Source of the DNA: Mycobacterium sp. OAS707
GTDB lineage: Bacteria; Actinomycetota; Actinomycetes; Mycobacteriales; Mycobacteriaceae
Reading direction: 5' to 3'
Assembly: GCF_014873705.1 (NCBI RefSeq)
Contig: NZ_JADBDS010000004.1
Span: 124,001 to 188,000 of the forward strand
Length of the DNA: 64,000 nt
Shown one piece after another: positions 34,541 to 41,918 of this stretch. Each line of letters begins with the position of its first letter. The first letter of the stretch is position 1. The notes below the pieces were generated by a model. The model worked only from the letters and a program-made list of their open reading frames with translations, did not search any database and was not told where the DNA came from. A program made the position numbers and the translations under genes.

Positions 34541-36151
34541 ATGACGGACGAGCTGCTACGCCATCCCCTGCACTCCGGCCACCTCACGGTCGGTGCTCTC
34601 AAACGCAATAAAGACAAGCCCGTGCTGTTCCTCGGCGAGACCACGCTGACCGGCGGACAGCTCGCCGACCGCATCAGCCAGTACATTCAGGCCTTCGAGG
34701 CATTGGGGGCGGGTTCCGGGGCGGCCGTCGGGCTGTTGTCGCTGAACCGGCCCGAGGTGCTGATGATCATCGGCGCCGGGCAGACGCAGGGCTACCGGCG
34801 CACCGCACTACACCCTCTCGGCTCTTTGGACGATCACGCCTACGTGTTGTCCGATGCGGGGGTCACGTCGCTGATCATCGATCCGAATCCGATGTTCGTC
34901 GAGCGGGCGCTCGGGCTGCTGGAGAAGGTGCCTTCGTTGAAGCAGGTGTTGACGATCGGCCCGGTTCCCGAAGCGTTGGCCGGCAGCACTGCCAAAGCCG
35001 TCGACTTGAACGCCGAGGCGTCCAAATATTCGCCGCAGCCGCTGGTGGCCGCCGACTTGGCGCCCGACCACATCGGCGGGCTGACGTACACCGGCGGCAC
35101 GACCGGTAAGCCGAAGGGCGTCATCGGCACCACGCAGTCGATCACCACGATGACGACGGTTCAGCTCGCCGAGTGGGAGTGGCCCGAGCATCCGAAGTTC
35201 TTGATGTGCACGCCGCTGTCGCACGCGGGCGCGGCGTTCTTCACTCCCACGATCGTCAAGGGCGGCGAGCTCGTCGTGCTGACCAAGTTCGACCCGGCCG
35301 AGGTGCTGCGGGTGATCGAGGAGCAGAAGATCACCGCGACCATGCTGGTGCCGTCGATGATCTACGCGCTGATGGACCATCCGGATTCGCACACCCGCGA
35401 CCTGTCGTCGCTGGAGACCGTGTACTACGGCGCTTCGGCGATGAACCCCGTGCGACTTGCCGAGGCGATTCGCCGGTTCGGCCCGATCTTCGCGCAGTAC
35501 TACGGGCAGTCCGAGGCGCCGATGGTGATCACGTACTTGGCCAAGGGTGATCACGACGAGAAGCGGTTGACGTCGTGCGGGCGGCCGACGCTGTTCTGCC
35601 GCGTGGCGCTGCTCGGCGACGACGGACACCCGGTGCCGCAGGGCGAAGTCGGCGAGATCTGTGTGTCGGGCCCGCTGTTGTCCGGCGGCTACTGGAATCT
35701 GCCCGAGGCGACGGCCGACACGTTCCGCGACGGCTGGATGCACACCGGTGATCTGGCCCGCGAGGACGAGGACGGCTTCTACTACATCGTCGACCGGACC
35801 AAGGACATGATTGTCACCGGCGGCTTCAATGTGTTCCCACGCGAGGTGGAAGACGTTGTGGCAGAGCATCCTTCGGTTGCGCAGGTGTGCGTGATCGGCA
35901 CCCCCGACGAGAAGTGGGGTGAGGCCGTGACGGCTGTGGTGGTGCTGCGGCCGGACGCACCGTCTGACGACGAGGCGGTGGAACGGATGACCGCGGAGAT
36001 CCAGGCCGCGGTCAAGGAACGCAAGGGTTCGGTGCAGTCGCCCAAACAGGTGATCGTCGTCGACTCGGTGCCGGTGACCGCACTGGGCAAGCCGGACAAG
36101 AAGGCTGTGCGCGCGCAGTTCTGGGAGGGCGCGGGCCGCGCAGTCGGCTAG
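34541..36151 (+). CDS. fadD8: Long-chain acyl-CoA ligase (FadD8-like)
   Basis: 536 residues. AMP-binding motif TYTGGTTGKPKGVIG, YYGQSEAP, HTGDLAREDEDGFYYIVDRTKDMIV split over two blocks, and TALGKPDKKAVR carrying the catalytic Lys. Position and sequence match Rv0551c (FadD8). The start follows a TAGTCT box by 7 nt (leaderless type). The immunity-like gene at 36156 begins 4 nt after the stop, so they are co-transcribed. Acyl substrate unknown. Confidence 0.88.
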   Translation: MTDELLRHPLHSGHLTVGALKRNKDKPVLFLGETTLTGGQLADRISQYIQAFEALGAGSGAAVGLLSLNRPEVLMIIGAGQTQGYRRTALHPLGSLDDHAYVLSDAGVTSLIIDPNPMFVERALGLLEKVPSLKQVLTIGPVPEALAGSTAKAVDLNAEASKYSPQPLVAADLAPDHIGGLTYTGGTTGKPKGVIGTTQSITTMTTVQLAEWEWPEHPKFLMCTPLSHAGAAFFTPTIVKGGELVVLTKFDPAEVLRVIEEQKITATMLVPSMIYALMDHPDSHTRDLSSLETVYYGASAMNPVRLAEAIRRFGPIFAQYYGQSEAPMVITYLAKGDHDEKRLTSCGRPTLFCRVALLGDDGHPVPQGEVGEICVSGPLLSGGYWNLPEATADTFRDGWMHTGDLAREDEDGFYYIVDRTKDMIVTGGFNVFPREVEDVVAEHPSVAQVCVIGTPDEKWGEAVTAVVVLRPDAPSDDEAVERMTAEIQAAVKERKGSVQSPKQVIVVDSVPVTALGKPDKKAVRAQFWEGAGRAVG

Positions 36152-36155
36152 GGCC

Positions 36156-36677
36156 GTGAGCGAAGTCGAGCTGAGCAAGCAGGATCTTCGCGAGGTCACC
36201 GCGTTTGCCGCTGCATGCGCGGAGGCGGTGCTGTCGATTTTCGAGGCCGAGCGGCCAGACGACTCACGGCCTCGAGACGCGATTGGTGCCGCATGGGAAT
36301 TCGCGCGGGGCGGCGAGCGCGGGAAGTCGCTGCGGGTCAACGCGTGGGCGGCTCTTGACGCAGCCAAGTGTGTCGACACAGCGGCCGCGCGCGAGGCGGC
36401 GTGGGCGGTGATGTCCGCGGCCGGCGCCGCCTACCTACATCCGTTGGCCAAGGCCAGCCAGGTCAAACACATTCTCGGAGCAGGGGCTTACGCAGCGCGA
36501 GCGGCCGAGCTTGCGGCCGGCGACGATCCGCGCGTCGGCTCCGAACACGTTGAGCGAGTGGCGGATCGGGCGACCGCGGGTGTCGTTGATGTGCTGAAGC
36601 GATTTCCGGCAGCGCCGGCCGGCGGCGGACGGGTCGGTGAGTTGGTCCGAATGCTCGACATGCTTCTTCGGCATTAA
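36156..36677 (+). CDS. Imm-5-like putative immunity protein
   Basis: 173 residues, alpha-helical and Ala-rich. Opening LSKQDLREVTAFAAACAEAV, then a LHPLAKASQVKHILGAGAYA block and AAGDDPRVG. This matches the pattern of proteins annotated putative immunity protein / Imm-5-like. No toxin gene is nearby. GTG start 4 nt after fadD8. It may be a stand-alone helical protein misnamed as immunity. Confidence 0.7.
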   Translation: MSEVELSKQDLREVTAFAAACAEAVLSIFEAERPDDSRPRDAIGAAWEFARGGERGKSLRVNAWAALDAAKCVDTAAAREAAWAVMSAAGAAYLHPLAKASQVKHILGAGAYAARAAELAAGDDPRVGSEHVERVADRATAGVVDVLKRFPAAPAGGGRVGELVRMLDMLLRH

Positions 36678-36703
36678 CCGCTCCGAGGGCATATGTCGAA
36701 GTT

Positions 36704-36756
36704 CCCGGCTCTGGGCGACAAAGTCGCCGCCAGCGACAATGTCGCTTCAAGCCGGG
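36704..36756. repeat. Three-way-junction stem-loop element
   Basis: Outer stem CCCGGCT / AGCCGGG (36704-36710 with 36750-36756). Two 6-bp hairpins are inside: GGCGAC-AAA-GTCGCC (36714-36728) and AGCGAC-AAT-GTCGCT (36732-36746). All pairs are perfect. It lies between two convergent genes and could be a terminator, a small RNA or a dispersed repeat. Confidence 0.6.
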
Positions 36757-36788
36757 CAATTTGAGAGGTGGGTCCCCACGCGCTCGCG

Positions 36789-36998
36789 CTAGTCGAGCAG
36801 CGCGTCGATCTCGGCGCGTAGTCGCTCGATGCGCTCGGCTTCGGGCGGGATGCAGCGGCTCTCCTCGGCGGCCCGTTGCCAGCCCAGCCGCCACATGCGA
36901 GCGACGGCACGGTCGCCCATCCCCGCGTACGGGTTGAGAAGCGTATGCCCGAACGCCTTTCGCCCTTCGCGGTATGCGGTGACAAGCCGGTGCGCCAT
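36789..36998 (-). CDS. RMF/CrpP-like small protein
   Basis: 69 residues. An N-terminal helix with YREGRKAFGHTLLNPYAGMG, then WRLGWQRAAEE. The G...A...G...NPY...W..GW pattern is shared with ribosome modulation factor and CrpP-like proteins. If correct, it could bind ribosomes or nucleotides. Divergent from tetR, with the 22-bp operator at 37067 in between, so it may be TetR-regulated. Confidence 0.6.
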   Translation of the reverse strand: MAHRLVTAYREGRKAFGHTLLNPYAGMGDRAVARMWRLGWQRAAEESRCIPPEAERIERLRAEIDALLD

Positions 36999-37066
36999 AG
37001 CACCAACTTTCCGCCTCGATGGTTGCTACTGCCCGCATTGCCTCGGCGTGTCATGCAGCCATTTGA

Positions 37067-37088
37067 TAACAGAGCAAGCGCTCTGTTA
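37067..37088. promoter_or_regulatory. TetR operator (TAACAGAGC arms)
   Basis: Inverted repeat with perfect 9-bp arms TAACAGAGC / GCTCTGTTA and 4-bp spacer AAGC, ending 11 bp before the tetR ATG. Also faces the RMF-like gene. Fits autoregulation by the adjacent TetR protein. Confidence 0.75.
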
Positions 37089-37099
37089 CTTTGGCTCTC

Positions 37100-37720
37100 A
37101 TGCCCCGGCCGCAGGTGTACGACCGCGACGCGATGCTCGACGCGGCCGAACAACTCGCCGTCGAGGGCGGCGTCACGGCCGTCACCATCCGCGCGGTGTC
37201 CGAGCGGGCCGGCATCTCCAACGGTGCGATCTATCACGCGTTCGGATCCCGAGGCGGCCTCGTCGGTCGCGCCTGGGTGCGCGCCGCCCGACGGTTCCTG
37301 ACACTGCAGAAGCAGGCCGTCGACGCCGAAGCCGACCCTGTGCGCGCCGTCATCGTCGCGGCCGACGCACCAGCGGTGTTCAGCAAGCAGTACCCGCAGT
37401 CGGCACGGCTGTGGCTGAGCATTCCCCGCGACGAGTTGATCGGCGACGCACCCGCCGACGTGGGAGCCGAGCTCCGTGCGCTGGAAGCCGACCTTCGCGA
37501 CATGCTGATCCGCTTGTCGATCGCGATGTTCGACCGCAAGGACGCCGCCGCCGTCGCCGTGATCGAGGACTGCATCGTCGGCCTGCCCACCGGTCTGATG
37601 CTGCGCAGGCCGATGCCCCCGACCAACGACACTCGCCGCCGCCTTGCGACCGCGGTGGAAGCCATCCTGTCCGTCAAGTTAGGAGAAGTGAATGCCCGCC
37701 CATCTCGAAATCACCGATGA
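37100..37720 (+). CDS. TetR-family regulator
   Basis: 206 residues. HTH: AMLDAAEQLAVEGGVTAVT, VSERAGISNGAIYHAF, SRGGLVGRAW. Start at 37100 rather than the in-frame GTG/ATG upstream at 37091. The operator is immediately upstream. The last 29 bp overlap the enoyl-CoA hydratase gene, so the two are coupled. Probable role: control of an acyl-CoA pathway gene. Confidence 0.9.
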   Translation: MPRPQVYDRDAMLDAAEQLAVEGGVTAVTIRAVSERAGISNGAIYHAFGSRGGLVGRAWVRAARRFLTLQKQAVDAEADPVRAVIVAADAPAVFSKQYPQSARLWLSIPRDELIGDAPADVGAELRALEADLRDMLIRLSIAMFDRKDAAAVAVIEDCIVGLPTGLMLRRPMPPTNDTRRRLATAVEAILSVKLGEVNARPSRNHR

Positions 37721-38351
37721 CATAGCCGTTTTGAATCTCGGCGACAACGAAAACCGGTTCTCACCGGAATGGTTGCAGACCGTCAACGGCTTCCTCGACC
37801 GCGTCGAGGCGGGCGAGGCCAAGGCGCTCGTCACCACCGGCGACGGGAAGTTCTACTCGAACGGACTGGACCTGGACTGGCTTGGCGCCCATAGTGATCA
37901 AGGCGACTGGTATGTCGGCCAGGTCCAGCAACTGTTGGCTCGCGTGCTCGTCGCACCGGTACCAACCGTCGCCGCCGTCAACGGCCACGCGTTCGGCGCA
38001 GGCTCAATGTTGGCGACAGCGCACGACTTTCGCGTCATGCGGGCCGACCGCGGTTACTTCTGCTTCCCCGAGGTCGACATCCACATCCCCTTCACTGAAG
38101 GCATGGCCGCACTGATCCAGTCGAAGCTCACCCCCGCTGCCGCGGTCGAGGCGATGACCACAGGACGCCGCTACGGCGGCGCCGACGCCGAGGCCGTCGG
38201 TCTGGTCACCGCCACCGCTCCCGAAGGCAAGGTGGTCTCGACGGCCGTCGACCTCGTCGCGCCGCTGAAGGGCAAGGATCCCGGCACGCTGCAGGCGATC
38301 AAGTCGACGATGTTCGCGAGCGCAATCGCCGCACTGCGCGGACAGGCGTAA
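37692..38351 (+). CDS. Enoyl-CoA hydratase/isomerase family
   Basis: 219 residues, crotonase fold but short. YSNGLDLDWLG (oxyanion region 1) and NGHAFGAGSMLATAHDFRVMRADRGYF (region 2, split) are visible; the usual catalytic Glu pair is not clear. Probably acts on a CoA thioester. SD TTAGGAGAAG lies inside the end of tetR; the start overlaps tetR by 29 bp. Confidence 0.85.
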   Translation: MPAHLEITDDIAVLNLGDNENRFSPEWLQTVNGFLDRVEAGEAKALVTTGDGKFYSNGLDLDWLGAHSDQGDWYVGQVQQLLARVLVAPVPTVAAVNGHAFGAGSMLATAHDFRVMRADRGYFCFPEVDIHIPFTEGMAALIQSKLTPAAAVEAMTTGRRYGGADAEAVGLVTATAPEGKVVSTAVDLVAPLKGKDPGTLQAIKSTMFASAIAALRGQA

Positions 38352-38372
38352 GCGGCTCGGCACAATGGGCAC

Positions 38373-39614
38373 GTGCCGGAGCTACAGCAGACCGTCGATG
38401 CGGTCTGGCGGATGGAGGCCGCCAAGATCGTCGCGACGCTGACCCGCGCCGTCGGCGACGTCGGCCTCGCCGAGGACCTGGCGCAGGAAGCCCTCGTCGA
38501 CGCGCTGACGCAGTGGCCTTCCTCGGGCGTTCCACGCAACGCCGGAGCCTGGCTGACCACCGTCGCCAAGCGCAAGGCCATCGACTATTGGCGGCGGCAG
38601 GAGAACCTCGACGCCAAATACGCGGTGTTGGCGCACGAGCTCGAAACCACGCTCGATGAGGCATGGGACCCCGACCGCATCGACGACGACGTGCTGCGGC
38701 TGATCTTCATCTCGTCGCACCCGGTGCTGTCGCGAGAAGGCCAGATCGCGCTGACGCTGCGCGTGGTCGGCGGCCTGACCACCGACGAGATCGCCCGCGC
38801 GTTCCTGACGTCGGCGGCGACGGTCGCCGCGCGGATCACCCGGGCCAAGAAGACGCTGGCCGCCGCGAACGTGCCTTTCGAGGTGCCGGACCGGTCGGAG
38901 TATCCGCGGCGACTGTCTGCGGTGCTCGCCGTCATCTACCTCATCTACAACGAGGGCTATTCGGCGTCGTTCGGACAGCGCTGGATCCGCGACGAGCTGT
39001 GTAGCGAAGCGCTGCGACTGGGCAGAGTGCTGGCGGCGCTGGTGCCCGACGAAGCCGAGGTGCACGGACTGGTGTCGCTGATGGAATTTCAGTCGTCACG
39101 GCTCGCGGCGCGCACCGACGCCGACGGACGCCCCATCCTGCTCGAGGACCAAAACCGCGCCAAATGGGATCGCGCGCAGATCCAGCGCGGTGTCGCGGCG
39201 TTGGAACGCGCCGCAAATGCCTTGCAGCGCAAGGGTGTTGGGTGGGGTCCGTACGCGTTGCAGGCGGCGCTCGCCGAATGTCACGCCGTCGCGCCGACCG
39301 CTGCCGACACCGACTGGGCGCGCATCGTGCTGCTGTACGACGGACTGCGCCAGATCGCACCGTCGCCGGTGGTCGAACTCAACCGCGCGGTGGCCGTCGC
39401 GATGGCTGATGGCCCGGCCACCGCGCTGAAGATCGTCGACGGCATCGACGGCCTTGCGGATTCGTATCTGTTGCCCAGCGTGCGCGGTGAGTTGCTGGCA
39501 CGGCTCGGTCGGGATGCCGAGGCCGCCGACGAGTTCGACCGCGCGGCAAAGATGACCGACAACGAGCGTGAACGAGAAGTGTTAGCGGACAAGGCCGCTC
39601 GGGCCCGTGGCTAG
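38373..39614 (+). CDS. ECF42-type RNA polymerase sigma factor
   Basis: 413 residues. Sigma-2 region with AEDLAQEALVDALTQWP and AWLTTVAKRKAIDYWRR, sigma-4 region (about 115-165) with LTLRVVGGLTTDEIARAFL, and a long TPR-like C-terminal domain (about 180-410). This is the layout of ECF42 factors. The GTG start at 38373 lies 21 bp after echA, within the tetR/echA unit. Expected partner is a DGPF protein; one is 4.4 kb away at 33949 with a matching promoter. Confidence 0.87.
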   Translation: MPELQQTVDAVWRMEAAKIVATLTRAVGDVGLAEDLAQEALVDALTQWPSSGVPRNAGAWLTTVAKRKAIDYWRRQENLDAKYAVLAHELETTLDEAWDPDRIDDDVLRLIFISSHPVLSREGQIALTLRVVGGLTTDEIARAFLTSAATVAARITRAKKTLAAANVPFEVPDRSEYPRRLSAVLAVIYLIYNEGYSASFGQRWIRDELCSEALRLGRVLAALVPDEAEVHGLVSLMEFQSSRLAARTDADGRPILLEDQNRAKWDRAQIQRGVAALERAANALQRKGVGWGPYALQAALAECHAVAPTAADTDWARIVLLYDGLRQIAPSPVVELNRAVAVAMADGPATALKIVDGIDGLADSYLLPSVRGELLARLGRDAEAADEFDRAAKMTDNEREREVLADKAARARG

Positions 39615-39624
39615 CATGGGACGA

Positions 39625-40308
39625 ATGACTGTTCGCGCCGTCCTGCTCGACTATTCCGGCACGTTGTTTCGCCTCGAAGAGGACGAGAGCTGGTTCGAGG
39701 GCATCACGGTGGACGAGCGTGAGGTCGACGGGCACGTGCAGGCCGAACTGATGCGCCGGCTCACCTCGCCGGTTGGACAGCACGTCGACATGACGCCCGA
39801 GGCCTACCACGCGTGGGTCAACCGCGACCTCGCTCCCCACCTGCATCGCGAGGCGTACCTGCACGTGCTGCGCGAATCCGGGCTCGCCGAGCACCATGCT
39901 GAGACGCTCTACGGCAGGGCGATCGATCCGTCCTCTTGGACGCCTTATCCCGACACCGCAGCGGTGCTCGAGGGTCTGCATCGGCAGGGCATCCAAACCG
40001 CGGTCGTGTCGAATATCGCGTTCGACGTCCGCCCGGCGTTCGTGACCCTTGGCGTCGCCGACTATGTGGGCGAGTTCGTGCTGTCCTATGAGGTCGGCGT
40101 CATCAAGCCGGACGCAGCGATCTTCGAGACCGCGCTGTCACGGCTCGGTGTCGAGGCCACCGACGCCGTAATGGTCGGTGACAGCGACGAGGCAGACGGC
40201 GGCGCCCGCGCGATCGGCTGCGGATTCAGCCTCGTCGACCCGCTGCCGACCGTCGAACGGCCCGAGGGCCTGCGCAAAGCGCTGGCCGACCACGGTGTGA
40301 CGGCTTGA
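39625..40308 (+). CDS. HAD-family hydrolase
   Basis: 227 residues. Motif I is LLDYSGTLF (first Asp present, second replaced by Ser: D-Y-S-G-T), motif II VVSNI, motif III KPDAAIF with Lys, motif IV MVGDSDEAD. Cap domain residues 20-100. The DxSGT variant is unusual for phosphatases and may alter activity. TAGCAT lies 7 nt before the ATG (leaderless type). Substrate unknown. Confidence 0.83.
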   Translation: MTVRAVLLDYSGTLFRLEEDESWFEGITVDEREVDGHVQAELMRRLTSPVGQHVDMTPEAYHAWVNRDLAPHLHREAYLHVLRESGLAEHHAETLYGRAIDPSSWTPYPDTAAVLEGLHRQGIQTAVVSNIAFDVRPAFVTLGVADYVGEFVLSYEVGVIKPDAAIFETALSRLGVEATDAVMVGDSDEADGGARAIGCGFSLVDPLPTVERPEGLRKALADHGVTA

Positions 40309-40322
40309 GTAGCGTTACGGGC

Positions 40323-40541
40323 ATGTCCAACGGTGAGCGCATCCGACCGCCCTGGTGGTTGAAGTACGTGAACAAGGTGCTGATCGGGGTGCAGCCGCTG
40401 CTGCGGGAGTTTCCGATCAAGGTGCCGACGGGCGTCGGCTTCATCAAGAACGCGGGTCTGGTGACCGGACCCAATCCCGACGAGTTCGAGGCGTTGGCGG
40501 GCCGTTGCCCGGTGTTCCGGCTGGATCCGGTGAACGCATGA
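40323..40541 (+). CDS. Small hypothetical coupled to menB
   Basis: 72 residues: RPPWWLKYVNKVLIGVQPLL then PIKVPTGVGFIKNAG and a C-terminus. Faintly like the N-terminal helix of F420 nitroreductase-type proteins but too short to carry the domain. The TAGCGT box lies 7 nt before the ATG. The stop overlaps menB (ATGA), so both are translated together. Confidence 0.65.
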   Translation: MSNGERIRPPWWLKYVNKVLIGVQPLLREFPIKVPTGVGFIKNAGLVTGPNPDEFEALAGRCPVFRLDPVNA

Positions 40542-41449
40542 GCGACAACCCTTTTGACGCGTCGATGTGGCAGCCCGTCGAGGGTTTCGAGCTGACGGAC
40601 ATCACGTATCACCGGCATGTGCTCGACGGGAAGCCGCAGCCGACGGTGCGCGTCGCTTTCGACAGGCCGGAGGTACGCAACGCGTTTCGGCCACACACCG
40701 TCGACGAGTTGTACCGTGTGCTCGACCACGCCCGGATGTGGCCCGAGGTCGGCGTCATCCTGTTGACCGGCAACGGGCCCGCACCCAAAGACGGCGGCTG
40801 GGCGTTCTGCTCCGGTGGCGATCAGCGCATCCGTGGCCGCAGCGGCTACCAGTACGCCTCAGGTGACACGGCCGAGACGGTCGACCCCGCACGCGCCGGC
40901 CGACTCCACATCCTCGAGGTGCAGCGGTTGATCCGGTTCATGCCGAAGGTGGTGATCTGCCTTGTCAACGGCTGGGCGGCCGGCGGCGGGCACAGCCTGC
41001 ACGTGACGTGCGACCTGACCCTGGCCAGTCGCGAGCACGCCCGGTTCAAGCAGACCGACCCCGACGTCGGCAGCTTCGACGGCGGTTACGGCAGTGCGTA
41101 TTTGGCGAAACAGGTGGGCCAGAAATTCGCGCGCGAGATCTTCTTCCTCGGCAGGCCTTACACCGCCGAGCAGATGCATGCGATGGGCGCGGTCAACGAG
41201 GTCGTCGACCACGTCGATCTGGAGAAGGTCGGCCTACAGTGGGCGGCCGCAATCAACGGCAAGTCGCCGCAGGCGATCCGGATGCTCAAGTACGCGTTCA
41301 ATCTGAGCGACGACGGGCTGGTCGGCCAGCAGCTGTTCGCCGGTGAGGCAACAAGGTTGGCGTACATGACCGACGAGGCAGTCGAGGGCCGCGACGCATT
41401 CCTGCAGAAGCGCGACCCGGATTGGACGCCGTTCCCGCGCTACTTCTAG
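40538..41449 (+). CDS. menB: 1,4-Dihydroxy-2-naphthoyl-CoA synthase
   Basis: 303 residues, crotonase superfamily. Ring closure of o-succinylbenzoyl-CoA. Visible: FDRPEVRNAFRPHTVDEL, FCSGGDQRIRG, NGWAAGGGHSLHVTCDLTLA, DPDVGSFDGGYGSAYLA with active-site Asp, and the C-terminal PDWTPFPRYF. Orthologue of Rv0548c. The VapBC3 pair found beside menB in M. tuberculosis is absent. A stem-loop at 41451-41499 follows directly. Confidence 0.95.
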   Translation: MSDNPFDASMWQPVEGFELTDITYHRHVLDGKPQPTVRVAFDRPEVRNAFRPHTVDELYRVLDHARMWPEVGVILLTGNGPAPKDGGWAFCSGGDQRIRGRSGYQYASGDTAETVDPARAGRLHILEVQRLIRFMPKVVICLVNGWAAGGGHSLHVTCDLTLASREHARFKQTDPDVGSFDGGYGSAYLAKQVGQKFAREIFFLGRPYTAEQMHAMGAVNEVVDHVDLEKVGLQWAAAINGKSPQAIRMLKYAFNLSDDGLVGQQLFAGEATRLAYMTDEAVEGRDAFLQKRDPDWTPFPRYF

Positions 41450-41450
41450 C

Positions 41451-41499
41451 GATTTGTGTGCGTTCAGGAGCGCTGAGCGCGCCTAGACGCACACAAATC
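41451..41499. terminator. Long stem-loop after menB, related to the 51-bp repeat
   Basis: 13-bp perfect stem GATTTGTGTGCGT / ACGCACACAAATC with an inner GCGC-tga-GCGC hairpin. Shares GCGATTT plus a central CGCTGAGCG with the repeats at 25723 and 26657, though its stem sequence differs and still pairs. Probably terminates menB transcription. Confidence 0.65.
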
Positions 41500-41511
41500 A
41501 CTCGGAAAAAA

Positions 41512-41548
41512 GTGTCACCAGTGGCGCGTCCCGCTGCACATACCTGTG
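41512..41548 (+). promoter_or_regulatory. ECF-type promoter P1 of the sigma/PrsW locus
   Basis: GTGTCACC (41512-41519), 19 nt, CATACCTGTG (41539-41548), 42 nt before the small exported gene at 41591. Preceded by an A-tract (AAAAAA). The same two-part element with the same spacing stands at 43455, and close forms at 44227 and 45579. It lies upstream of the sigma gene at 41919. Confidence 0.7.
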
Positions 41549-41590
41549 AGCCGAGGCCAAAGGACTCGGACGAGACCAGGAGAAGCAGAC

Positions 41591-41800
41591 ATGACCGCTG
41601 CCCTCAAGCCCAGGACGACCGCGAAGGTCGGCGCCGGACTGGCCATAGTTGCCAGCGCGTTGGTATTCGCCTCGGCCAACCTCGGCGCGCCGCCTGCGCC
41701 TTCGGGCCATTCGATCGTGGTCCCCGCTCCTCAGCAACCGACGGTGCTGGGGCGGGGCACGCTGCCGGCCCGGCATCTGCCGAACGTGCTGGCGGGCTGA
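41591..41800 (+). CDS. Small exported protein, first gene of the sigma locus
   Basis: 69 residues. N-terminal signal or anchor (VGAGLAIVASALVFASANLG, residues about 12-31) followed by a Pro-rich exterior segment APPAPSGH, PAPQQPTVLG and RGTLPARHLPN. AGGAG ribosome site before the ATG. First gene after promoter P1 and 118 bp upstream of the sigma gene, with no terminator between. It may interact with the exterior tail of the tethered sigma protein; this is inference. Confidence 0.65.
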   Translation: MTAALKPRTTAKVGAGLAIVASALVFASANLGAPPAPSGHSIVVPAPQQPTVLGRGTLPARHLPNVLAG

Positions 41801-41918
41801 CCATCACCGCGCGCGCCGAAGGCAATTACAACGATGTTTGCCGGATCAATTTCAATCATTTCCTCACCGAACTATCCTCACAACCACGGGGATTTGGCGT
41901 CGTAGGCAGGGGGATGCC

